The notes beneath the pieces were generated by a model. The model was not told where the DNA came from and made no database searches. It saw only the letters and a program-made list of their open reading frames with translations. 61,039 nucleotides of DNA, from NCBI GenBank assembly GCA_000508865.1, contig BAHP02000054.1, positions 1 to 61,039 of the forward strand, written 5' to 3'. The stretch is from Clostridiales bacterium VE202-01 (GTDB lineage Bacteria; Bacillota_I; Bacilli_A; Erysipelotrichales; Coprobacillaceae). Position numbers and translations under genes: made by a program. Numbering within the stretch: the first letter of the stretch is position 1; the number at the start of each line of letters is the position of its first letter. This document shows positions 53,382 through 61,039 of this stretch, piece by piece.

Positions 53382-55646
53382 TTATTTTGTAATTTGGAAT
53401 GTTCTTGTTATTGGTGCAGCTAGATAATTACCACCTAAAGTTACAACAGTAACAACATATCTTCCTGGTTCAGTTGGAGGTGTAGTCGTACTTGAATAAA
53501 GACGGAATTTACTTGTCACACCAGTATATAAATAATGAATGTTACTTTGATCTTTTAACGCTTCTCCATTATAAGTAAGTGTTGCATTAAAATCAAAGTT
53601 TGCTGCCTGATCGACTGTCATCTTACCATTTTCAATTGTTTCATTCCACATCAATTTGATACCAGAAGCACGCATTTTAACAAGCAGCATTCCAACTCCA
53701 ACACCAGTTTCATAGTTTTTATTGTCAGTTACTACCGTTGTTAAATATAAACCTGCTTTATTTGGGGTTCCAAAGGCTACATTAACTGAATCAACAAGTG
53801 AAGGTAATTTATTGATTACTTCTAAAACCTGTCCAAATACCCCTGTATCAATATTCAATTTATCCAATAAATCTAATAATTCTTGGGTACTTAATAATTG
53901 GCGTAATTCGCCTACTGTAATTCCATCATTCATAATTTCAGTAAATGTCTTACCATAAATTTTTTCAACGATTGGATCTAAGATCTTTAATACTGTTGTA
54001 TCTGTATAACGAGCTGGTAAATTTAAATAGATAGCAGTCGTTACATTACTTGTTATACCAGCATAAATTTGATATTGATCAAATTTATCAACTGGATTTG
54101 TTGTTATAAAGTCTTCAGGAAGTGCTTCATCAGCATAAATATTCGTTGAATGAACAGTAACTTTAACTGTAGCTTTATTAACTGAAACTGTAGTTTCCAC
54201 AGTTTCAGATGGACGATAATCGCCATTTCCATTATATGAAATTCTAATCTTTTGTTCACCAGCACCCATTTGTGGATAAGTTAAAAGATTTACTTTTCCC
54301 CCTTCGATTGGTGCCCATTGTTTCACTCCACCATTAACATTATCTGTTAAAACATTTTCACCATAATATTCAATTGCAAAATCATCTATATCTAAAGTAT
54401 CTGATTCTGGTAAGATTGATTGCTGCCAATCGATCACATTATTTAAAATATCTTGTTTCATTACCTGGCTATCTACATTATATGTAAAAGAACCACCATC
54501 TTTACATACTATTTTACTAGCAAGTCTATTATCTGTTACGGTTACTTCTACAACAACAGATCCAGCTTTATAATCTAAATTGCCATTCCATGATAATCGT
54601 ATTTGCCATGTTCCAGCACCAAATTTCTTTAAATTTAACACATCTTTATTATCTAAAGGCTGATAATTATCACCTAATCCTGTAGCACTTGCATTATATT
54701 CAACTTTAATATCACTTTCATTTAATTCAGGATCAGTTGAAGCAATAACAGTATTAATGATAGCTTTTTCTATTCCTGAATAATCATAACTTTGATCATC
54801 ATTAAATACCATATCAATTTCATATGGACCCTCTTTTAAATTCCACTGCATTTCATTACGATCAATAAAGTTTACACTAACTTCTGCACTAACAGAACCA
54901 TATTCATCATTTCCCGCAAATGAAACTTTAATAAGCTGTTCTCCCTCAGTAATTCCTGGATAGCTTATAAGATTTACCTTACCTCCCGCAAGATCAACCC
55001 ATGCTTTACCTAAACTTCCTATAGCTCCTGTTGTAGCAGTTGCGTAATAACTAATTGTTACATCATCTAAAGTTAAAGCTGGAGTTGTTGAATCAACGAT
55101 AGTATTAAAAACAGCTTCTTTTAATGCTTCATAATCAACAGTTAAATCTTCGTTATATGCAAGTTTAACGGAACAATCATTTTTCAAGATAATTTGTGAA
55201 TCCAAATTCATCTTTTTAGTTAATATCACTTCATCTTCTGTTCCAGCTAAACGGATTCGATAATCACCATCACTATTATTTGCCAATGATGGATGTGTAT
55301 ATGTTGTTGTTACAAAAGCTACTTTCTTTTGAGAAGTAAATCCTTCGATCAATCCCCATGCATCATTTGTTAATAATCCATTTTTCCCAGTACAATAATA
55401 TTCCCACTGTAAGCTTTGAACATCGATTTCTTCAAAATTACTAACTAATGCCTTTGCTAAAATTTCTTTAATAGTTGATAAATCATCATCTTCATGAATA
55501 ATAGCTGTTCCGTTTTTCAATTGTGGTGTAACATTTTCTTGTTCGTTAATAATGGTTTGGTTTTCCAATGCAAATGTTGCATTCGTCATTCCAGAATATT
55601 GAATAACAAGAACAGCAATAAGTAAGCATAATAATACTTTCTTCAT
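53382..55646 (-). CDS. Secreted protein with Ig-like repeats
   Basis: 754 aa with a signal peptide (MKKVLLCLLIAVLVIQYSG, likely cleavage after ATFA near residue 26) and no visible LPXTG or C-terminal anchor. About four repeats of 85-110 residues follow (about 50-150, 155-260, 265-370, 375-490), each with a helix-like start (EALKEAVFNTIVDST; SGIEKAIINTVIAST; KQDILNNVIDWQQSI), a GGKVNLxxYP strand and an (I/V)x(I/V)S(Y/F)xGNxDY end. The C-terminal part has two MBG/Ig-like segments around a leucine-rich insert (EIMNDGITVGELRQLLSTQE). Probably a surface or matrix protein; the role is unknown. Confidence 0.8.
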   Translation of the reverse strand: MKKVLLCLLIAVLVIQYSGMTNATFALENQTIINEQENVTPQLKNGTAIIHEDDDLSTIKEILAKALVSNFEEIDVQSLQWEYYCTGKNGLLTNDAWGLIEGFTSQKKVAFVTTTYTHPSLANNSDGDYRIRLAGTEDEVILTKKMNLDSQIILKNDCSVKLAYNEDLTVDYEALKEAVFNTIVDSTTPALTLDDVTISYYATATTGAIGSLGKAWVDLAGGKVNLISYPGITEGEQLIKVSFAGNDEYGSVSAEVSVNFIDRNEMQWNLKEGPYEIDMVFNDDQSYDYSGIEKAIINTVIASTDPELNESDIKVEYNASATGLGDNYQPLDNKDVLNLKKFGAGTWQIRLSWNGNLDYKAGSVVVEVTVTDNRLASKIVCKDGGSFTYNVDSQVMKQDILNNVIDWQQSILPESDTLDIDDFAIEYYGENVLTDNVNGGVKQWAPIEGGKVNLLTYPQMGAGEQKIRISYNGNGDYRPSETVETTVSVNKATVKVTVHSTNIYADEALPEDFITTNPVDKFDQYQIYAGITSNVTTAIYLNLPARYTDTTVLKILDPIVEKIYGKTFTEIMNDGITVGELRQLLSTQELLDLLDKLNIDTGVFGQVLEVINKLPSLVDSVNVAFGTPNKAGLYLTTVVTDNKNYETGVGVGMLLVKMRASGIKLMWNETIENGKMTVDQAANFDFNATLTYNGEALKDQSNIHYLYTGVTSKFRLYSSTTTPPTEPGRYVVTVVTLGGNYLAAPITRTFQITK

Positions 55647-55739
55647 ATTTTTCTCCTTCCTCTTTTTATTAAAATCATCTATCTACATTATATACTTCAA
55701 TTTAAAAAAATATATATTTTTTAAACACAGACAATAAAT

Positions 55740-55772
55740 AAGCTTGATTTTATCATCAAAATCAAGCCTTTT
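55740..55772 (-). terminator. Terminator of the 60-aa protein gene
   Basis: GCTTGATTTT ... AAAATCAAGC hairpin with TTATTTATTG on the minus strand. Confidence 0.75.
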
Positions 55773-55782
55773 ATTCATTTAT

Positions 55783-55965
55783 TTAATTTCTTATAATTTT
55801 AATAGCATTCCTATAAACATCATATCTTAAACCATGATAGATCAAGATATAAAAATCTTCATTTAAATCCATAAGTGTATCTTGGGGTTCTTTGATCTCT
55901 AATCGTTCACCAATATCATATATCTTATTACCAATTTTAACAGCTTTTAAAAATTCTATCTCCAT
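55783..55965 (-). CDS. Small hypothetical protein, 60 aa
   Basis: Starts MEIEFLKAVKIGNKIYDIGE after a GGAGAG ribosome-binding site; an upstream extension to 56004 has none. It is an acidic, beta-rich sequence ending VYRNAIKIIRN. I do not recognise the family. The good RBS and terminator support a real gene. Confidence 0.6.
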   Translation of the reverse strand: MEIEFLKAVKIGNKIYDIGERLEIKEPQDTLMDLNEDFYILIYHGLRYDVYRNAIKIIRN

Positions 55966-56176
55966 AATAAGCTCTCTCCTTTTACGTGAAAATATTAAAT
56001 TCATAAAGCATTATATCACAAAAATGCTAAGATACCATTTATTTTTCATTATCTCTTTCTTTGATTAAAACAATTATCTCTTGTAATAACTTTATATATT
56101 TACTATTTTTTACATTTATTATTAAAAAATAAAACAATATATTAATATTCTCATTTTTAATGATTTATCTATTTAA

Positions 56177-56725
56177 TCATATATTTAAAATAAAAGGTTC
56201 TAATTTCTTTGGTAAAGCCTCTATCAATAAAATAACGATTTCTTTAATACTTATAGGCATATCATTTAATATCCAGTCTACTGTCATATCAATCGATCCT
56301 TTACAATACATTTGCAATAAAAAATCAATATCTTTATCTACTTGATGCCCTAAGTTTCGTTCAATAATTTTTTTATAAAAACTATAAATACAACTAAAAT
56401 CATAATTAATCAAATTATTGTAATCATTAGACTTAAATGCTTCTTTAAAAAAAGAGTGTTCATTTTGAATAAACTCAAATTTCAAACACAGCGCTTCATA
56501 CAACGAACATCCATTTCCCATTTGCCGAAAAGATTTCAATACTAGTTTTTCAAAATACCAGTTCACCAAATCATATTTATCCATGAAATAACGATAAAAC
56601 GTTTGCCTTGTCATTCCGGCTTTAATAACAATATCTGTCACTGTAATCTTATCTAATGGTCTATTTTTAATTAATTCCTTTATTGCCTGGGCAAATATAT
56701 ATTTTGTTTCATCATGTTTATTCAT
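56177..56725 (-). CDS. TetR-family regulator, DhaS-like
   Basis: 182 aa. TetR HTH at residues 8-55 (AIKELIKNRPLDKITVTDIVIKAGMTRQTFYRYFMDKYDLVNWYF) and a C-terminal domain with FFKEAFKSNDYNNLINYDFSCIYSF and a final YCKGSIDMTVDWILNDMPISIKEI. It resembles DhaS, the activator of dihydroxyacetone kinase operons, but no dha genes lie in the window, so the target is open. Confidence 0.82.
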   Translation of the reverse strand: MNKHDETKYIFAQAIKELIKNRPLDKITVTDIVIKAGMTRQTFYRYFMDKYDLVNWYFEKLVLKSFRQMGNGCSLYEALCLKFEFIQNEHSFFKEAFKSNDYNNLINYDFSCIYSFYKKIIERNLGHQVDKDIDFLLQMYCKGSIDMTVDWILNDMPISIKEIVILLIEALPKKLEPFILNI

Positions 56726-56774
56726 AAATATACCTCTTTTAATTTATTATAAACAAATATAAATATCTATACAA

Positions 56775-56799
56775 ACAAAAAAGCTGATAAAATCAGCTA
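56775..56799 (-). terminator. Terminator of rnpB
   Basis: AGCTGAT-TTT-ATCAGCT hairpin followed by TTTTTTGTTTG on the minus strand, just after the RNA 3' end. Confidence 0.85.
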
Positions 56800-56802
56800 A
56801 TG

Positions 56803-57137
56803 TGACTCGCTTCGTAAGCCAAGTTCTGTTTTTCAAACGATTATTTATCTATGCATACGCATCCGTCTTTTAGTTCAATTTCCTCAAGACGATTCCCCTA
56901 CCAAATTTGGGTTTCTTCCTTGCAGAGTTTACCTCTTTTCAGCTAATCTTTCGATTAGAATAGTTTCTGTGGCACTTTATGGCTTATCGACCATACTAAT
57001 GGTTAGGTCTTAGGCCTGTCGTTAGCTCACGCTACCATGACTTATTGATTCGTCATGTACAAACACTACAAGCATCGCAGCTTGTGGAAGCCTGGACTTT
57101 CCTCTACTTTCGTAGCAATCGTTTTCTACGAGTCTTC
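56803..57137 (-). ncRNA. rnpB: RNase P RNA, Bacillus-like (class B)
   Basis: Catalytic RNA that removes tRNA 5' leaders. Minus strand conserved blocks in order: GAGGAAAGTCCAGGCTTC (P4 5' side), ACGACAGGCC, AAAGTGCCACAGAAAC, GAGGTAAACTC, AGAAACCCAAATTTGGTAGG, GGATGCG and GAACTTGGCTTACG (P4 3' side). The ends pair as P1: GACTCG near the 5' end with CGAGTC near 56803-56810. Layout and length (about 335) fit the class B fold. It lies between the TetR gene and gpsB; gpsB also sits near rnpB in Bacillus. Confidence 0.95.
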
Positions 57138-57186
57138 TTTATTTTACTTATTTTTTTTTAGAAAGCAAGTATAAAGTTATTTGGTA

Positions 57187-57531
57187 CTATTTATTTTGAT
57201 TAAATACTACTTTTTCTAATAAAGAAAGTCTTTTTAAAATATCCACATTAGTTGAAAGATTTTCTTCCATCGCATGGATATTGTCATCTTGAAGTGCTTT
57301 TTCACGTTCAAGTTTAGCAATTTTGATCTTTTGTTCATTTAAACGAGCTTCCAATTGATCTATTTTATCATACGATGCATTTAACATAGCAGCGAATGAT
57401 TCATAATCTTTAACGATCATATCTAAAAAATGATCAACTTCTTCTGCATTATATCCTTTAAAATCAACTTTAAATTCTTTAGCAACTATTTTTTTTGGAC
57501 TTAACATAATTTTTGGTTCCAAAGTAATCAA
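57187..57531 (-). CDS. gpsB: Cell division adaptor GpsB
   Basis: 114 aa. The DivIVA/GpsB N-terminal domain is clear: LSPKKIVAKEFKVDFKGYNAEEVDHFLDMIVKDYESF (about residues 11-48), then a coiled coil (LEARLNEQKIKIAKLEREKA). GpsB binds class A PBPs and steers septal versus lateral wall synthesis. The ponA gene it should act on is 0.8 kb away. Confidence 0.92.
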   Translation of the reverse strand: MITLEPKIMLSPKKIVAKEFKVDFKGYNAEEVDHFLDMIVKDYESFAAMLNASYDKIDQLEARLNEQKIKIAKLEREKALQDDNIHAMEENLSTNVDILKRLSLLEKVVFNQNK

Positions 57532-57663
57532 CTCCTATCTATATAGTATATTGAAACAAAATTCTTGATTAAATGCAAGGGTTTAATATATTTGTCATGA
57601 ATTTTAACAAAATATACAATGTTTAGGAAACTCGCAAGATATTATGATATTTTATTTTAGTTA

Positions 57664-57672
57664 TGGTATAAT
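57664..57672 (+). promoter_or_regulatory. Extended -10 promoter of recU-ponA
   Basis: TGG followed by TATAAT (57667-57672), 31 bases before the recU ATG; no convincing -35. Confidence 0.5.
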
Positions 57673-57702
57673 ACCTACGTAAAGTAATAAAAAGGAGCGA
57701 TT

Positions 57703-58301
57703 ATGGTTAATTATCCAAATATGAAAAAGACAACTATCCATCAAACCAAATTAATTGATGGAAAATTAAATACCCGTCATCGTGGGATGAATCTTGAAGA
57801 AGATTTAAATTTAACAAATAAATATTATCTTACTAATGCATCGCCAATATTCACAAAAAGCCTACACCAATTCAAATCGTGAAAGTTGATTATCCCAAAA
57901 GATCAGCTGCCAGAATAGTTGAGGCTTACTTTAAGACTCCTTCTACAACTGACTATAATGGTATTTATAAAGGTAAATACTTAGATTTTGAAGCAAAGGA
58001 AACCAAAAGACAAAACTTTCCTTTTACTAATATTAGTGTTCACCAAATCAAGCATTTACAAAGTATTATTAATCACCATGGAATTGCCTTTGTTATTATT
58101 GCTTTTACTCACCTAAATGAGGTATACTTAATTGATGCCTCATACATGATTGAAGCATACTATCAGCCCAATCAAAAATCTATTTCTTATGAAGAAATTA
58201 AAGAAAAAGGCCATTTGATTGAGCAAGGATTTAATCCGCGTTTAAATTATTTAAAAATAATTGATCAATATTATTTAGGAGGTCTCAAAAATGACAGATA
58301 G
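57703..58301 (+). CDS. recU: Holliday junction resolvase RecU, one frameshift
   Basis: Starts MVNYPNMKKTTIHQTKLIDG after AAAGGAG. It reads NTRHRGMNLEEDLNLTNKYYLTNA, then shifts: AATGCATCGCC is read where AATGCAATCGCC would give NAIANIHKKPTPIQIVKVDYP. Adding one A near 57840 restores 199 aa, the usual RecU length. The second part has SAARIVEAYFKTPSTTDYNG and the nuclease core KYLDFEAKETK. RecU resolves recombination intermediates with RuvAB/RecA. It overlaps ponA by 11 bases, the conserved recU-ponA pair. Confidence 0.9.
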
Positions 58302-60984
58302 CTCTACTACAAGACGTAAAAAGAAGAGATTAAACTGGAAAAAAATTTTTACTAGTTTTATCATTATAATTATTGTCATTTGTCTTTCTGGAGGATGTTT
58401 TTTCGCCTGGTCAGTATACAAAGAAACCGAAGACTTTTCTGCACAGCGACTTCTTTCTGGCGAAGCAAGCAAAATTTATGATGCTAATGGAGAACTAATG
58501 TATACATATGGTAGTGATATCAATGGTAAACGGGAAAATATTACTTATGAAGATTTACCGCAAGTATTAATCGATGCTGTAGTTGCCGCAGAAGATTCCC
58601 GCTTCTTTGAACACGATGGTTTCGATTTACCTCGTATTGCTAAAACGTTGATTACTAATTTAGCACATTTTAGTATTCGTGGTGGTGGTTCTACGATTAC
58701 CCAACAAGTAATCAAAAAGTCATATTTCCCAGAAGAACAAAAAACTTATACGCGTAAAATCAGTGAAATCATTTTAGCTATCCAGGCAACGAAAGAAGTA
58801 AGTAAAGAAGAAATCATTACTTTATATTTAAATAAAATTTATTTTGGTCGCAGTACTAGTTCAATCGGTATTGCTGCAGCCAGCAAATATTATTTTAATA
58901 AAGAAGTATCTCAACTTACTTTACCAGAAGCGGCCTTATTAGCAGGAACTTTGAATTCACCTAGTGCTTATGATCCATATTACAATCTTGATTTAGCAAC
59001 TAAACGACGTGATATCATTTTAAACTTAATGGTTGATCATGGTTATATCACTCAAGAAGAATGTGATTTAGCAAAAAAAGTAAAGATTGAAAATATGTTA
59101 TCACAATCAAGTACCACTTCAGATAGCGCATTAGCAGCATACGTTGATTTAGTAACTGCTGAAGTAAAAGAAAAAACTGGTTTAGATCCTGCTGAAACCC
59201 AAATGAATATTTACACATACTGTAATCAAGATGTCCAAAAAGAAGCTGCAAAACTAGCAAATGGTGAAACATATGATTACACTGATGAAGATATGCAAAT
59301 GTCTGGAAGTATCCAGTCTACGCAAGATGGTCGAATTGTTGCAGTAATTGGTGGACGCAATTATAAACTTGGTGACAAAAATAAAGCAACATTGAAAAGA
59401 CAACCTGGTTCTTCTATGAAACCGATCCTTGATTATGGTTTAGCTTACAAATATCTAGACTGGTCAACAGTTCACACAGTTGTTGATGAACCAACGACCT
59501 TCCCTAATAACTATACTCCTAAAAACTGGGACAATAGTTATCATGGTTCAATGCCAATTAAAGAAGCTTTAGTTAAATCATGGAATATTCCTGCAATCCA
59601 AACTTTCCAAGAAGTTTTGGAAGCCGCATCTTCTAAAAAAGTAATTGCTGATATGGAATCTTTAGGCATCGATATGTCTACAGAAAATGAAGAATTATCT
59701 CTACCATATGCTATCGGTGGTTGGGCAAACGGTACTAGTCCAATTGAACTAGCTGGTGCTTATGCAACTATTGCAAATAATGGTGTTTATATTGAATCAC
59801 ATACTGTCAATTATGTAGAAGTTCCAAGCACAAATAAAACTTATAATATCGATAAAGATATCCAATCTGAAGCTAAGCAAAGTATTGGTGAAGATGTTTC
59901 TTTCATGATCAGAGAAACTATGCTAAGTTATTCAGATAGTGGATATGGTAATTATGCATATTTAAGCGGTATTGATAACGTTGGAGCTAAAACTGGTACA
60001 TCTAATACTGAAAGTGGTGCTAGTAAAGATTTATGGATGACAGCTTATACCCCTGACTATACTTGCTCAGTTTGGATGGGATTTGAAGAAAAAGCATTAG
60101 CAGCTGGAAAAAATACTTCTAAATACAAAGCTTATCCTGGAAAAGTAGTTGGTGAACTATTAAGTTACTTACAAGATAATACAACAGACAAAAAATCATA
60201 CCCTGATAAACCTGATAGTGTTGAAGAAATAAGTATCATTGCTGGTGTATATCCTTATGTAAGTCCAAATGCAAGTACCCCATCTGATAAAATATATACC
60301 GGTTGGGCTAAAAAAGGTACTGGTCCTAGTGAATCAGCTGTTGAATATGATATTAACAATTTATCATCTTTTGATGCATCACTTACTAATAATGGAAAGA
60401 TTTCTGTCAAATTTAGTGAATATAACCCTGCAAGTGCAGCAACCGATGAAAATGCAACTGAAGCAACAAAAATGTATGGCGTAATTGAATACGTTGTCGA
60501 AGTTAGTGATCCAAACAGTCATGAAATTTTATATACTACAACATTAAGTCAGTCTGATGGCACAATTGATTATACGCCTAGTGATAAAGTTAATGTAACT
60601 GGATATTATCGCTTCCATAAAGCTCCAGGAAAAGTATCTAATAAAATTACCAAATCTGTAGGTTCAACTAAATCAGAAAACAAAATCAATTATTCAATTA
60701 CTTCAAATGGAACGACCGTTACAAATGGAAGTACTACTTCTTCTAATACGGTTACGATCAAAGTAAACGCTCAAAACAGTTCTAATAACATTAGTATTCA
60801 ATTCTTTACTCTTGATGGTAGTGAAATTAATGATGCATATACTTTTACTGGTAATGGTAGTAAAGACTTTGAATTGACACCTGGTGTTCAGTATCGTGTT
60901 AAAATCAGTGAATCTGATGGTACTAAAACAATTAGTGATACAGTTACTTTTACGGTTGGTAATTCTAATTCATCAACAGAATAA
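58291..60984 (+). CDS. ponA: Class A penicillin-binding protein 1A
   Basis: 897-aa bifunctional peptidoglycan synthase. Cytosolic basic tail, one membrane helix (about 17-40), glycosyltransferase domain GT51 with AAEDSRFFEHDGFD (catalytic Glu) and GGSTITQQVIKK (about 100-150), then the transpeptidase: S374-x2-K377 in GSSMKP, SWN in VKSWNIPA, and KTG at 567-569 in GAKTGTSN. The C-terminal ~230 residues are Ser/Thr/Asn-rich with Ig/FN3-like strands. RBS TTAGGAGG. GpsB encoded nearby is its likely regulator. Confidence 0.97.
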   Translation: MTDSSTTRRKKKRLNWKKIFTSFIIIIIVICLSGGCFFAWSVYKETEDFSAQRLLSGEASKIYDANGELMYTYGSDINGKRENITYEDLPQVLIDAVVAAEDSRFFEHDGFDLPRIAKTLITNLAHFSIRGGGSTITQQVIKKSYFPEEQKTYTRKISEIILAIQATKEVSKEEIITLYLNKIYFGRSTSSIGIAAASKYYFNKEVSQLTLPEAALLAGTLNSPSAYDPYYNLDLATKRRDIILNLMVDHGYITQEECDLAKKVKIENMLSQSSTTSDSALAAYVDLVTAEVKEKTGLDPAETQMNIYTYCNQDVQKEAAKLANGETYDYTDEDMQMSGSIQSTQDGRIVAVIGGRNYKLGDKNKATLKRQPGSSMKPILDYGLAYKYLDWSTVHTVVDEPTTFPNNYTPKNWDNSYHGSMPIKEALVKSWNIPAIQTFQEVLEAASSKKVIADMESLGIDMSTENEELSLPYAIGGWANGTSPIELAGAYATIANNGVYIESHTVNYVEVPSTNKTYNIDKDIQSEAKQSIGEDVSFMIRETMLSYSDSGYGNYAYLSGIDNVGAKTGTSNTESGASKDLWMTAYTPDYTCSVWMGFEEKALAAGKNTSKYKAYPGKVVGELLSYLQDNTTDKKSYPDKPDSVEEISIIAGVYPYVSPNASTPSDKIYTGWAKKGTGPSESAVEYDINNLSSFDASLTNNGKISVKFSEYNPASAATDENATEATKMYGVIEYVVEVSDPNSHEILYTTTLSQSDGTIDYTPSDKVNVTGYYRFHKAPGKVSNKITKSVGSTKSENKINYSITSNGTTVTNGSTTSSNTVTIKVNAQNSSNNISIQFFTLDGSEINDAYTFTGNGSKDFELTPGVQYRVKISESDGTKTISDTVTFTVGNSNSSTE

Positions 60985-61014
60985 AAAAGGGACAAAATAA
61001 ATTTTGTCCACCTG
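60985..61014 (+). terminator. Terminator of recU-ponA
   Basis: GGGACAAAA-TAAA-TTTTGTCCACC hairpin right after the ponA stop. Confidence 0.7.
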
Positions 61015-61039
61015 GATGATAGTGTATTTTAAATGCCTA

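Noticed and set aside
1..61039. Insertion sequences, CRISPR arrays, tRNA genes, prophage or integrase genes
   Set aside because: I saw no transposase, regular repeat-spacer pattern, tRNA-like cloverleaf or integrase; the accessory region carries no mobility gene to explain its gain.

Overview
The window reads as an AT-rich, spore-forming Gram-positive chromosome, most likely of the Erysipelotrichia / Thomasclavelia (Clostridium ramosum) type. That assignment is an inference from gene content and composition; no search was possible. Support comes from spore genes (cotE, spoVS), a Bacillus-like class B RNase P RNA, gpsB and recU-ponA, and several gut-Firmicute accessory families.

Left housekeeping block (1-21.3 kb): dtd and rarA are divergent. 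Then, read on the minus strand, rodZ-pgsA-pncC-recA and rny-ymdB-spoVS-miaB-ricA-(guaB)-cotE-mutS-mutL-miaA follow nearly the gene order of Bacillus subtilis. guaB with its own strong promoter is inserted before cotE, and topB sits on the plus strand between recA and rny. fucO closes the block.

Accessory region (about 21.3-52.9 kb): this is the unusual part. It holds about eight flavodoxin-fold paralogues, most starting with an outward-directed membrane anchor or lipobox. Around them are two DUF4405 membrane proteins, flavin reductase/NAD(P)H oxidoreductase proteins, a carboxymuconolactone decarboxylase-like protein, three iron-alcohol-dehydrogenase-fold proteins (one without its metal ligands), several alpha/beta-hydrolase lipoproteins, and an ApbE / NusG-II / Gx-transporter set. 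I propose a surface flavin-redox system. Regulatory logic is visible: a MerR gene lies among three promoters with 19-bp spacers and a shared GTTACAC-type motif; a fourth 19-bp-spacer promoter carries a different dyad; and two promoters carry the same T-N11-A palindrome centred about 65 bp upstream of the expected start, next to a LysR gene. A sugar locus (two RpiR regulators, HAD phosphatase, GH13 glucosidase, PTS EIIBCA) interrupts the region at 32-38 kb.

Right end (53-61 kb): a secreted Ig-like repeat protein, a small protein, a DhaS-like TetR regulator, rnpB, gpsB, and the recU-ponA operon.

Caution on sequence quality: recA, guaB, recU, an Fe-ADH, an esterase and flavodoxins each carry single-base indels, mostly in short homopolymers, and correcting one base restores full family length in most of them. 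I read these mainly as assembly or sequencing errors, though the accessory region also holds real-looking decay (in-frame stop, internal deletion, multiply broken esterase).
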